From assembly GCA_002423125.1 (NCBI GenBank), contig DIUW01000021.1, positions 1 through 34,875 of the forward strand: DNA of 34,875 nucleotides, read 5' to 3'. Each line of letters begins with the position of its first letter. Within the stretch, counting starts at the first letter, position 1. The position numbers and the translations under genes are program-made. Source of the DNA: Legionellaceae bacterium UBA6148 (GTDB taxonomy: Bacteria; Pseudomonadota; Gammaproteobacteria; Legionellales; Legionellaceae). Of this stretch, positions 1 through 8,161 are shown piece by piece. The notes below the pieces were generated by a model. The model was given only the letters and a program-made list of their open reading frames with translations. It made no database searches and was not told where the DNA came from.

Positions 1-86
1 TTGTCAAACGTTTTTTTACTTTTTTCTTTTTTTATTTTGGGACTAGCTATTTTCTTTATTTTTGCTAAACTTCTCCGTTCTACTAT

Positions 87-196
87 GGTAGCTTTTTTGG
101 TTCCCTCACGACGATAGACCGTGAACCCCGTCAGGCCCGGAAGGGAGCAGCGGTAACGATTGATTCGAGTGTCGAGGTGTAGCTATTAAAGCTGCC
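87..196 (+). ncRNA. ffs: 4.5S RNA, signal recognition particle RNA
   Basis: RNA partner of Ffh in the signal recognition particle, which targets nascent membrane proteins to SecYEG. The hallmark apical domain is visible at about 130-152 (GTCAGGCCCGGAAGGGAGCA), the Ffh-binding symmetric and asymmetric loops of bacterial small SRP RNAs. The ends were set from a closing helix: GGTAGCT at 87-93 pairs along its whole length with AGCTGCC at 190-196, with one G-T pair. This gives about 110 nt, the usual size for gammaproteobacterial 4.5S RNA. Its position just upstream of dnaX-ybaB-recR matches the order seen in many bacteria. I could not single out a convincing promoter in positions 1-86, which are T-rich and hold nothing else I recognise. 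Confidence 0.93.
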
Positions 197-222
197 ACCA
201 TCCTTATTATAGAAAACAACTT

Positions 223-1875
223 ATGAGCTATACGGCACTTGCACGAAAATGGCGCCCACGCACTTTTTCCCAGCTCTTAGGACAAGATCATATTAAAAGA
301 GCCCTAACAAACTCCCTTGAACAGGGACGCCTTCACCACGCTTACCTTTTCACAGGAACCAGAGGCGTTGGTAAAACGAGTATAGCCCGTCTTTTTGCTA
401 AATCACTCAACTGCGAACAGGGTATTAGCGCTAGACCATGTCTTGAATGTAGTAACTGCATTTCTATAGAGCAGGGGCGTTGTATCGATTTACTTGAGGT
501 AGACGGAGCGTCAAGAACTCGCGTTGAAGATACGCGTGAACTATTAGAAAACATCCAATATGTTCCTAGCAGCGGTCGATTTAAAATTTATTTGATTGAC
601 GAAGTACACATGCTTTCTCAACATAGCTTTAACGCATTACTGAAGACTCTAGAAGAACCGCCTGAGCATGTTAAATTTTTGCTGGCGACGACTGATCCTC
701 AAAAACTTCCTATTACCGTTTTATCGCGGTGTTTACAGTTTAATTTAAAACATCTTTCCGTTGAGGAAATCAGTAAGCACTTACAGACTATTATAGAAGA
801 AGAAAAGTTAGATTATGAAGCTGATGCGTTGAATTTAATCGCCAAAGCGGCGCAAGGCAGTGTCCGAGATGCGTTGAGCTTGCTTGATCAAGCGATTGTT
901 GGCTGTAATGGAAAGCTGTGTACTGATGAAATTAAACAACTTTTAGGCTATAGCCAACAAGACTACGCGTTGCAATTGCTTCATGCTCTCGGAGAATTAA
1001 ACCCTCACAAGATGCTCACTATCAGCAAACAAATTGCTCTAGAAGGAGGGCCATTTCATTATGTTCTTGAGGAATTACTCCATTATTTACATCAAATGAG
1101 TATTTACCAAAATGTTAAAAATAGCAGTGAATTTCTTATAAACTCATCTGAGACTGAAGTCCTCGCTAATCGATTTACCCGCGAAGACACACAATTGTTT
1201 TATCAAATTGCCATTAAAAGTCAGGAGGACATGCATCTAGCTCCTTCACCTGTCATTGCTTTTGATATGATGTTACTTCGGATGTATACGTTTAAACCCG
1301 CTGGTCTGCCAGAAAGTCCATTATTGACTTGTGACATCAATCAACCCTCATCCAAGGATACGTCTCTTTATTGTAATCCCGTCAATGAATCCTCTGAATC
1401 TTTAATCTCCGATCCGCCTATCCTGTCAAACGAAGTGATTGTCGTACCGCCCAACAGCGTGACGCCGCCTTGTTCAACAGAAACAGCGATAACAGAATGG
1501 GGAGCATTATTACCGCAACTCAATCTGAGCGGATTAACGTTATCTGCGGCTGAAAATGCTGAATTTATTGAAAAAAATAATCACCAGATTACACTTCGCG
1601 TCGAGAAAGGCTATGCATCTGTTTTCACATCGGCCGTCGTATCGCGTCTCGAAAGCGCACTGACCGACTATTACCATGAACCGATAAAAATATCGTTACA
1701 ACACATCCAATCAACAACATCCACCCCAGCAACAGCAAAACGAGTAGCGAAAGAAAATCAGCTGCAACTTGCGGAAACCGCACTAAAAGAGGACTCATTT
1801 TTTCAACGACTACAACAGGAATTTTCTGCTGAATTAGTTAAAACGTCTATTGCACCGCTGAAAGATAGCCTATAA
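223..1875 (+). CDS. dnaX: DNA polymerase III subunit tau (and possibly gamma)
   Basis: Clamp-loader ATPase subunit that loads the beta clamp and, as tau, couples the polymerases in the replisome. The 550-residue product has an AAA+ module: Walker A GTRGVGKTS near residue 45, a four-cysteine zinc module (C-x8-C-x2-C-x2-C) near 64-79, Walker B with YLIDEVHML near 125 and the sensor/arginine-finger motif LSRCLQF near 170. Domain III follows to about 365, then a poorly conserved linker, then a tau-type C-terminal domain beginning around ITEWGALLPQL. E. coli tau is 643 residues, so the linker here is short. The ATG sits 26 nt after the SRP RNA. A run of seven A residues (1571-1577) with a -1-frame TAA directly behind it could give a shorter gamma-like form (see findings). 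It is followed by ybaB and recR on the same strand. Confidence 0.96.
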   Translation: MSYTALARKWRPRTFSQLLGQDHIKRALTNSLEQGRLHHAYLFTGTRGVGKTSIARLFAKSLNCEQGISARPCLECSNCISIEQGRCIDLLEVDGASRTRVEDTRELLENIQYVPSSGRFKIYLIDEVHMLSQHSFNALLKTLEEPPEHVKFLLATTDPQKLPITVLSRCLQFNLKHLSVEEISKHLQTIIEEEKLDYEADALNLIAKAAQGSVRDALSLLDQAIVGCNGKLCTDEIKQLLGYSQQDYALQLLHALGELNPHKMLTISKQIALEGGPFHYVLEELLHYLHQMSIYQNVKNSSEFLINSSETEVLANRFTREDTQLFYQIAIKSQEDMHLAPSPVIAFDMMLLRMYTFKPAGLPESPLLTCDINQPSSKDTSLYCNPVNESSESLISDPPILSNEVIVVPPNSVTPPCSTETAITEWGALLPQLNLSGLTLSAAENAEFIEKNNHQITLRVEKGYASVFTSAVVSRLESALTDYYHEPIKISLQHIQSTTSTPATAKRVAKENQLQLAETALKEDSFFQRLQQEFSAELVKTSIAPLKDSL

Positions 1876-1916
1876 TTGGTAGAGATTATAATTCAACTTA
1901 ACTTACGAGGTCTTCA

Positions 1917-2258
1917 ATGGACATTAATCAAAATCTTGGCAATCTAATGAAAGAAGCTCAAAAAATGCAACAGCGTATGCAAGAAGCACAGCAACAACTG
2001 AGCGAGCTGTTGGTCACCGGTGAGTCTGGTGGAGGAATGGTTAGGGTTCAAATGAATGGAAGGCACGATGTCACAGAAGTTAAAATTAATCCCTCATTAA
2101 TGGAAGAAGACATCGAAATGTTGGAAGACTTATTTGCTGCCGCTGTCAATGATGCTGTGCGAAAAATAGAAAAAGTCTCTAAAGATAAAATTACACAACT
2201 CACTGCTGGTTTAAACATCCCAACTGACTTTATGAAGGGCGAAGAAGGCAAAGAATAA
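1917..2258 (+). CDS. ybaB: YbaB/EbfC family nucleoid-associated protein
   Basis: Small DNA-binding protein (113 residues) of the YbaB/EbfC family, which forms dimers with a tweezer-like shape and binds DNA as a nucleoid-associated factor. The N-terminal half is a Gln/Met-rich amphipathic helix (LMKEAQKMQQRMQEAQQQL); the middle has the family's glycine-rich turn and VxVxMNGxxDVxxVKI strand pattern; the C-terminal helix carries the DLFAAAVNDAVRK motif. A purine-rich site (ACGAGG) lies just ahead of the ATG. The gene lies 41 nt after dnaX and 2 nt before recR, the classic dnaX-ybaB-recR operon order, which supports the call. Confidence 0.95.
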   Translation: MDINQNLGNLMKEAQKMQQRMQEAQQQLSELLVTGESGGGMVRVQMNGRHDVTEVKINPSLMEEDIEMLEDLFAAAVNDAVRKIEKVSKDKITQLTAGLNIPTDFMKGEEGKE

Positions 2259-2260
2259 GC

Positions 2261-2848
2261 ATGGATACATTATCACGTCTGGTCAATGCGCTGCGCTGTC
2301 TTCCTGGTATTGGTCCAAAATCAGCACAACGTATGGTTTATCATTTATTAAATAACCAGCGTGATAGAGGCATACACCTGGCTTCTTGTCTACAAGAAGC
2401 CATGGTTTCGATCCGTCATTGTGATCGCTGCAATAACCACACTACTGAAACTATATGCCATCTGTGCTCTAATCCAGAACGTGATGCCAGCATACTTTGT
2501 ATCGTTGAAAGCCCTGCTGATGTTGCCGCTATTGAGCAAAGCCAAGCTTTTCATGGTTGCTATTATGTCCTTATGGGTCGAATATCGCCAATGGACGGGA
2601 TTGGGCCTGAAGACATTGGCCTACCTAAACTAAATCAATTAATTACAACCGAAAAGATTCAGGAAGTCATACTTGCCTTAAGTCCATCTGTTGAGGGACA
2701 GACAACAAGCCACTTCATTTACGAACTCCTCAACAACACATCAATAAAAGTTAGTCAACTGGCTCGAGGGATTCCATCGGGAGGTGAGTTAGAGTTTTTA
2801 GATGGGCACACTATAGGAAATGCATTAAGGAATAGATCAATTTTTTAA
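2261..2848 (+). CDS. recR: Recombination mediator RecR
   Basis: RecR acts with RecF and RecO in loading RecA at single-strand gaps. The 195-residue product is the normal family length (about 200). In order it shows the N-terminal helix-hairpin-helix (LRCLPGIGPKSAQRM, residues 11-25), a zinc finger with C-x2-C and C-x2-C (CDRCNN...CHLC) near 54-70, a Toprim domain starting at ILCIVESPADVAAIE (about 80), and the C-terminal Walker-like segment LARGIPSGGELEFLD. The start follows the ybaB stop by 2 nt, so translation is probably coupled. It is convergent with the Dot/Icm operon, separated by a 10-bp hairpin. Confidence 0.96.
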   Translation: MDTLSRLVNALRCLPGIGPKSAQRMVYHLLNNQRDRGIHLASCLQEAMVSIRHCDRCNNHTTETICHLCSNPERDASILCIVESPADVAAIEQSQAFHGCYYVLMGRISPMDGIGPEDIGLPKLNQLITTEKIQEVILALSPSVEGQTTSHFIYELLNNTSIKVSQLARGIPSGGELEFLDGHTIGNALRNRSIF

Positions 2849-2850
2849 CT

Positions 2851-2884
2851 AGGGCCCGGCCTCGTGAAATGAAAGCCAAGCCCT
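2851..2884. terminator. Hairpin between convergent recR and Dot/Icm operon
   Basis: AGGGCCCGGC (2851-2860) can pair with GCCAAGCCCT (2875-2884) around a 14-nt loop; all ten positions pair in the minus-strand transcript if two G-U pairs are allowed. It sits between the stops of two convergent operons, where a bidirectional terminator would be expected. There is no T tract directly after either arm, so this is a weak terminator call. Confidence 0.4.
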
Positions 2885-2900
2885 GACAATACACAGTGCT

Positions 2901-3290
2901 TTAACTGGTTCCGTCAATAGAAACACCTGTAGAGCCCGCAGTAGTCGCAGTACCAAACATTGTAGATCCAATTGACTTCAATAATGTCGGCATAAACAAT
3001 AATGCGGCAGCAATCAACACTAAGGAAATAGGAGTACCAATTGGAATTTGCGTTGGATTATCTTTATGCTGTTTAAATTTCATAATAGCACCCACGGAAA
3101 AAGCTAATCCAGCAATGTAGGATCCCGATGTGATTAACAATCCGATTTCTTTAAAGGTTTTAGTGACCGAACTTGCCATAGTACCTAATGTTAAAGCACA
3201 TGCCGTATCAGCAAATGACAATAAAACTAAACCCGCAAGTATACCTACAGTTCGAGTATATTTATTTGTTTTTATTTTAACTAACTGCAC
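2901..3290 (-). CDS. Second IcmD/DotP-like T4BSS membrane protein
   Basis: Small inner-membrane protein (129 residues) of the IcmD/DotP family. It has an N-terminal hydrophobic segment (about 14-33, signal-like, ending in an Ala-Cys-Ala stretch), a second hydrophobic stretch near SGSYIAGLAFSVGAI, a conserved KFKQHKDNPTQIPIG loop and a third hydrophobic helix LVLIAAALLFMPTLL. From TFKEIGLL to the C-terminus about 78 of 85 residues match the icmD gene at 7154, while the first 40 residues are quite different. The start is GTG, chosen by an AGGAG box 7 nt upstream. It lies 26 nt behind icmB and is the last gene of the Dot/Icm operon. Known Legionella clusters carry one icmD, so this is an added paralogue; whether it replaces, supplements or modulates DotP is unknown. 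Confidence 0.85.
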   Translation of the reverse strand: MQLVKIKTNKYTRTVGILAGLVLLSFADTACALTLGTMASSVTKTFKEIGLLITSGSYIAGLAFSVGAIMKFKQHKDNPTQIPIGTPISLVLIAAALLFMPTLLKSIGSTMFGTATTAGSTGVSIDGTS

Positions 3291-3316
3291 CTTATTTCTC
3301 CTTATTATTATTTATG

Positions 3317-6300
3317 CTATTTTTGTAATACTACTCGCAAACTTTTACTATTTGGATCATAAGCATAAGTCTGTATAATTTCAGTAACGAGTTGTTCTAT
3401 CACACCAAATTCAACTTCCTCCTTAATCAAACCGCCCTCCTCTTTCAGAAGATTCAATCGTTGTTCTATCTCTTTAGAAACTGACCCACTAGGAAATAAA
3501 GACGCTAAAAACCGCCTTGCCTCAGATGGGCCTAACTGACGGTATAATTGATTTCGAACAGCCGCATCTTCAACCGTAGTACTAAAAGCCCACAGCTCAA
3601 TAGGGCCAAGCGTCAGTGTGAGTAGTTGAACACTCACGCCATTTTTGGTAGCAAACTGCGCTAAAAATGTAGCACCTCCTTCCCTTGGGCCATGCACTCG
3701 AGTTTTCAACGCCATTTTAGCCGTTTCAGAAAGACCGAATATTTTACACGTTTTATCGATGGTTTGTGAAGGCCCTGCGTCCATAATATAAATAGCGGTT
3801 GCAAAATCAACCATAATGGAATCAAAATCTTCGACTGATTGCGAAAGCAAGGCAATTTGCACTTTCCACTTTCTGCCTTCTCGCATATCAATAATGACCT
3901 GATCTCGCACAGCAGCTGATTTACTTGTCCGATGGAATTCATCATAAACAATTCGTTTATGATCTTCACGTATTTCAGTCACACGGTTTTTATGATACGC
4001 CTGATACTGCAATGGAACATTACCCATACTTTCATCGGTAAGATAATAATGACGGGCAAGAACATACCGCGCGAGCATATACATTACTGACGTCTGTCGG
4101 TCAGCCGCATCACCTCCGCTTTTCGCCACCTCATCTAAGTCCAATGAAACAACACGGGCATCACCAATATCGAACGCGGTAATCCGAGATAAAATAGAAT
4201 ATTCACGAATAGCCGCTGAAATCATCCTTGAGAACGCATTAATCAACGTTTCACCAGTGGGAGCAACGATTTTTCCATAGAGATCGTCAATGGACGGGGT
4301 ACGGCATATCGACGTTGCGTCTGCCAATAGAGGCATGGCATAACGCTGGGCCAACAGTGCCTCGTGAGCAAAGCCCGCAGAATAAAGCGCATCTGTGACT
4401 TCCCACCATGTTGATTTAGAGTCTCGTACAAACCCTATTTCCTCAAGTATGCTATCAATAAATTCTTCGATTCCTTGAGCATAAGGTGTTGGATTAAACT
4501 CATCAGAAAATGCTTTATATAGTTCATCAACAACCATCCCTGCCAAATCAGCCATACCATCATACGACTTATCAGCTCCTAACGGTGTTGCCAATAAGGC
4601 CAAAAAATTCACCAAAAAAGAACGCTCTAATGCAGTAGGAAATCGGCATCCTAATTGGGTATCAAATGGATTGATCGAGTATTCCGGTTGCATACGCAAT
4701 CGATGGTACGCGACAAGATGACGTTTAGAAGGCGGTAAGGCTTCTTTTAACAATGAGATCAAACCACTACTAGAAGGGCCGATGTCTATAATTGCAATTC
4801 GCGGCAACCGTGTCAGTCCCGCCGATAAACATAATGCTAAATTTAATCCATTGGATAATACTGATTTACCTGACCCAGGGCGCGCATAGACTAGATCGAT
4901 CCAAGTTGTTTGCTCGGAGGATCCCGGTTGGAATGGCCATGGTTTTCCATCTGGAGATCGAAACAACATTGCACCTTCTTTCCATGGAGAAGCGGGTCTA
5001 CTAATAGGCAGCATCGACATGATTGCTGAAAGAGGGGCTATTGTCGGAACGGCCGGGCTCGCTGTTGTTGAAGCCAACATGCTGGCAACAAAACCAGCAA
5101 ATGGATCGCCACACATATCCGATACATCTGTTGATCCCCAACCCTGGATCGCCTTTACTAACTCAGAGCTTCGTCTACGTAGCAATGAGGCCTCCCCCTC
5201 TGGCGCCCAAGTCGTTGCGACAACCCGAAGACGAACTAAGTCTTCGTCTGTATTGATATCTAAATATTTTAATAAATTAACTGAATCACTAATTAAGCGG
5301 TTTTGTGCCGAAGAAAAACTAAGAATAGAAGATAACATTCCCTTTAATTTAACGGTGGCCAAACCATCACTTTCCAGGAGAAAGGAAATACGCCAAGGGA
5401 TTTGAGTCGGCAGTGTTCGTGCAAACAACGTCATAAACGGACGAACATCTTTAGGAAAAAGATCAATGTACACGCTAGCATAAATTTTGCTGCCAACAAG
5501 AACCGTGCGTCTATCTAATAATACCGCATCGCGAGGAATGACTTGTTTCGCCAAAGACGGCCAGAGCAAATCAGAAATGTCGCCTTCAAAATTATTCATC
5601 ATACGCACAGGGAGTTTATCTCCTGGCAAAGTAGCTCGCCAATCATCCCCTGTAAAATCGGGATCACCAGTCATCCTTATTGCATGTACCGCTTCATGAA
5701 CCTCTAATAACTTAGCTTGTACATTGAGTGATCCTAGATCATTTACAACCGATCGAACATACGCTTCGTGCGTATCCCGCAGCTCAGGAATTGCTGCATA
5801 AACTGTTTGACTATTGAGAAAAGGAGGGGCTTTTCGCTCTTTAATCATTTTCATCTTGGCTTTTCCTGCTTCTTTCAATTGATCAGAAGAAAGCATAAAT
5901 GGCCGGGTGATTAGAACAAAATAGACTTTTTCGTCCGCACAATATCTTGACAAAACATTGATACGTTCATTGAACAAATCTTCTAAATTTAATTCCAACC
6001 TTTTTTCAGTTGCATAAGCTGACGCATAAATATCTTGTATTAACTTTCTAGTAGTCTGTTTGTCATAACTAAAATAGACTTGGAGAGCATGCCCGGATCG
6101 ACCCATTGCAGATTGGAAAGCATTTGTGAATCCATTGCATAACCGAGTAAATTCATCAACACCGGCAAGCTCAGAAAACCCATCAATTTTCAATATGGAA
6201 ATCAAAGAACCATCGTGGTTCACGAGCGTGGTTGAGCTATCGGCTGTTTCGAGCTCACAATATGACTCTGTTGTTTGCTTTAATGACGTGCTCATCCAGG

Positions 6301-6349
6301 CAAAAAAAACATCGACACCTTCAAAAAAAGACTCGACCCATTTACCCAT
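3317..6349 (-). CDS. icmB: T4BSS ATPase IcmB/DotO (VirB4-like)
   Basis: Cytoplasmic/inner-membrane ATPase that energises the Dot/Icm apparatus together with DotB. The N-terminal part has the family segment SYCELETADSS; Walker A is ARPGSGKSVL near residue 485 and Walker B is KRIVYDEFHR near residue 800, with downstream VirB4/TraC-like elements (LLSQSVEDF, a sensor-like Gln). The frame is open from an ATG at 6394, but the ATG at 6349 (MGKWVESFF) has a GAGG box 8 nt upstream and gives 1010 residues, very near the 1009 of Legionella IcmB, so I prefer it. The 105 nt between icmJ and this start contain a perfect 9-bp hairpin. Downstream follows the second icmD-like gene. Confidence 0.93.
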   Translation of the reverse strand: MGKWVESFFEGVDVFFAWMSTSLKQTTESYCELETADSSTTLVNHDGSLISILKIDGFSELAGVDEFTRLCNGFTNAFQSAMGRSGHALQVYFSYDKQTTRKLIQDIYASAYATEKRLELNLEDLFNERINVLSRYCADEKVYFVLITRPFMLSSDQLKEAGKAKMKMIKERKAPPFLNSQTVYAAIPELRDTHEAYVRSVVNDLGSLNVQAKLLEVHEAVHAIRMTGDPDFTGDDWRATLPGDKLPVRMMNNFEGDISDLLWPSLAKQVIPRDAVLLDRRTVLVGSKIYASVYIDLFPKDVRPFMTLFARTLPTQIPWRISFLLESDGLATVKLKGMLSSILSFSSAQNRLISDSVNLLKYLDINTDEDLVRLRVVATTWAPEGEASLLRRRSSELVKAIQGWGSTDVSDMCGDPFAGFVASMLASTTASPAVPTIAPLSAIMSMLPISRPASPWKEGAMLFRSPDGKPWPFQPGSSEQTTWIDLVYARPGSGKSVLSNGLNLALCLSAGLTRLPRIAIIDIGPSSSGLISLLKEALPPSKRHLVAYHRLRMQPEYSINPFDTQLGCRFPTALERSFLVNFLALLATPLGADKSYDGMADLAGMVVDELYKAFSDEFNPTPYAQGIEEFIDSILEEIGFVRDSKSTWWEVTDALYSAGFAHEALLAQRYAMPLLADATSICRTPSIDDLYGKIVAPTGETLINAFSRMISAAIREYSILSRITAFDIGDARVVSLDLDEVAKSGGDAADRQTSVMYMLARYVLARHYYLTDESMGNVPLQYQAYHKNRVTEIREDHKRIVYDEFHRTSKSAAVRDQVIIDMREGRKWKVQIALLSQSVEDFDSIMVDFATAIYIMDAGPSQTIDKTCKIFGLSETAKMALKTRVHGPREGGATFLAQFATKNGVSVQLLTLTLGPIELWAFSTTVEDAAVRNQLYRQLGPSEARRFLASLFPSGSVSKEIEQRLNLLKEEGGLIKEEVEFGVIEQLVTEIIQTYAYDPNSKSLRVVLQK

Positions 6350-6395
6350 GCTCATATCCTCGTATTTTGGTAACTCCTCGCTACCCTCTTCCATA

Positions 6396-6425
6396 TGTGG
6401 GAGACGAGCTCTCCCACAAGTGGGC
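6396..6425. repeat. Palindromic repeat in the icmJ-icmB interval
   Basis: TGTGGGAGA (6396-6404) and TCTCCCACA (6410-6418) form a perfect 9-bp inverted repeat with a 5-nt loop. The adjoining AGTGGGCGAAGG makes the stretch resemble the dispersed CTCTCCC...GGGAGAG palindromes found in many proteobacterial genomes. In the icmB transcript the hairpin lies in the leader, ahead of the preferred start codon at 6349. Confidence 0.6.
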
Positions 6426-6454
6426 GAAGGAAGCGCAATTCGTTATGTATTTTG

Positions 6455-7087
6455 TTAGCGCACAGCAATTTCTTCTAGTGCACTTGCTGCCCAACGTTCT
6501 ATTTGTTTCCGAAATTTTGCTCTTGAAGGCAGTAAGCGAATGTTATTTAAAATTTTATCTGTACCATGTTCAACACTGACTCCCGAGTCAATCAACAATT
6601 GACCAAAAATAGCAGGATCACTTGTACCTTCCCCGAATTTATCTTCCACTGCCTGAGATCGAAACTTGAAGCTTCTATAAATACTTTGTGCTGAATTTTT
6701 ATACCCAGTATCGTTTGTAATTGCACAAAACAATACATGACACAAACTATTGAGCTCCGACTGTGTAAATTCAGGCAGAAAAACCAGCGTCCCGCCACCA
6801 TAACCACCAACCCCGACAGATTCCATAAAGAAACATTGCGCACAAAAGCAGCATGAAGTGGCTAGGTTTGATACCTTATTGTTTGTAAAATTCCCATCCA
6901 GGTTCACAATATCTTGAAACTGTTTTGCTTGGAAACCACAGAACTGACAAGTGAACCGATCTCGCTGTAAAATCTTTTGCTCAAACGTTTTGAAATGAGG
7001 ATCCGCTTTCCTAGCTGAATACAGACGCCAAGCACCCGGGGTCGCCATAAGCTTCAAAGTAGTCATGCCACTCATCCGATTATCCAT
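6455..7087 (-). CDS. icmJ: T4BSS coupling-complex protein IcmJ/DotN
   Basis: DotN is a zinc-binding component of the T4BSS coupling complex with DotL, DotM, IcmS/W and LvgA, which receives effectors at the inner membrane. The 210 residues match the family size (208 in Legionella). The start of the conserved part is LMATPGAWRLY; an N-terminal CxxC (CQFCGF, near 47-52) and a later cysteine cluster (CCFCAQC, near 79-85) supply the metal ligands. A second in-frame ATG at residue 8 is also possible as start. The gene lies 66 nt after icmD and upstream of icmB, the order in Legionella and Coxiella. Confidence 0.92.
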   Translation of the reverse strand: MDNRMSGMTTLKLMATPGAWRLYSARKADPHFKTFEQKILQRDRFTCQFCGFQAKQFQDIVNLDGNFTNNKVSNLATSCCFCAQCFFMESVGVGGYGGGTLVFLPEFTQSELNSLCHVLFCAITNDTGYKNSAQSIYRSFKFRSQAVEDKFGEGTSDPAIFGQLLIDSGVSVEHGTDKILNNIRLLPSRAKFRKQIERWAASALEEIAVR

Positions 7088-7153
7088 TTTAAAGTTATCG
7101 AATTGAATTGACGATTCATATCCAAACCAATCATTGTCATCCTCGTAAAAATT

Positions 7154-7540
7154 CTAGCTCGTGCTGTCAATGGATGTCCCCGTCGATCCAGAAGTTGTAG
7201 CGGTACCAAACATCGTACTTCCGACAGCCTTAAGTAAAGTTGGCATAAATAACAACGCTGCGGCGATCAACACCAGTGAAATAGGCGTTCCGATTGGAAT
7301 TTGCGTTGGATTATCTTTATGCTGCTTAAATTTCATAACTGCACCCACTGAAAAGGCTAAACCTGCAATATAAGATCCTGATGTAATCAGTAATCCAATA
7401 TCTTTAAATGTAGCCGTGACACCCGATGCCATTGTTGATAGAGTCAACGCACTCGCCACCCCAGTAAATATAAGCAGTATAATACCCACGTATAACTTGG
7501 GTCCTACACTCTGACTCCTGCACTTTCCTTTTGCAAACAT
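7154..7540 (-). CDS. icmD: T4BSS inner-membrane protein IcmD/DotP
   Basis: Integral inner-membrane component of Dot/Icm, related in layout to IcmC/DotE. Hydrophobic segments lie at about residues 16-35 (signal-like), 50-70 and 90-110, with the conserved KFKQHKDNPTQIPIG loop between the last two. The longest frame begins at 7585 inside icmC, but the ATG at 7540 has a strong AGGAGA box at the right distance and gives 128 residues, equal to the paralogue at 2901 and near the Legionella length of 132, so I use it. It sits in the canonical place between icmC and icmJ. The nearly identical C-terminal half shared with the 2901 gene points to recent duplication or gene conversion. Confidence 0.92.
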   Translation of the reverse strand: MFAKGKCRSQSVGPKLYVGIILLIFTGVASALTLSTMASGVTATFKDIGLLITSGSYIAGLAFSVGAVMKFKQHKDNPTQIPIGTPISLVLIAAALLFMPTLLKAVGSTMFGTATTSGSTGTSIDSTS

Positions 7541-7565
7541 ACTCGATCTCCTTTTGTCAATTAGA

Positions 7566-8135
7566 TTAACCGTAGAGTGTATCATTCAAAACTTGCAACG
7601 TTCCGATAATATTCATTGCCAATATACCGCCCAAAATGTGCATTAATCCTTTCCCCGTGCCTCCAGGAGGTTGCCCCTGAGATGCTGATTTAGCAATTAA
7701 TGTCCAGCCACGAATGAACGCTATCAACCCAATCAACTGAATAATCATAGCCAGGGAACGGCCAACCTCGCTTCCTGATCCAAACAACGTGTTCATTGCT
7801 TGGTTATTTGTATTGATGGCGCTATAGGCCAAAACGCTGGAATAGCCAAATGTTGTATCCAGCAACGTAGAAACCGCTGATGGAAAATAAATAAATACTG
7901 CTGAAACAACAATGTATAACAACGGTTCTTTTAAAGTCGAATTTTGTCCACCACTTCTATTTTCACCATGTTGCTTGAGAGTCGTCAACGCTTTAATCGC
8001 AAACCCAATACCCATTAAATACGCTCCGCCCGTAACTAATTTTTCGATAGGCGCTACGCTTTTGGCAATATTGGCTAGAACATTTGCTTGCGCTGCAATC
8101 CAACATGTAATGTCACCGCTAGTACAACTCATCAT
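7566..8135 (-). CDS. icmC: T4BSS inner-membrane protein IcmC/DotE
   Basis: Multi-pass inner-membrane protein of the Dot/Icm apparatus. About 189 residues with four hydrophobic segments: near 30-48 (VTGGAYLMGIGFAIKAL), 70-90 (LLYIVVSAVFIYFPSAV), 125-145 (SLAMIIQLIGLIAFIRGWTL) and 165-185 (LMHILGGILAMNIIGTL). The motif GGAYLMGIGFAIKALTTLKQHG parallels the GSYIAGLAF...KFKQHKDN region of IcmD, as known for these sister families. The open frame begins at a GTG (8144); I chose the ATG at 8135, just behind a GAGG box. The stop is 25 nt ahead of the icmD start. Confidence 0.9.
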   Translation of the reverse strand: MMSCTSGDITCWIAAQANVLANIAKSVAPIEKLVTGGAYLMGIGFAIKALTTLKQHGENRSGGQNSTLKEPLLYIVVSAVFIYFPSAVSTLLDTTFGYSSVLAYSAINTNNQAMNTLFGSGSEVGRSLAMIIQLIGLIAFIRGWTLIAKSASQGQPPGGTGKGLMHILGGILAMNIIGTLQVLNDTLYG

Positions 8136-8161
8136 TCGCCTCACTGATCATGTTTTGAACG

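Noticed and set aside
5019..5405. Open frame of 128 codons opposite icmB
   Set aside because: It lies wholly inside the conserved icmB coding region, lacks a ribosome-binding site and shows no protein family features.
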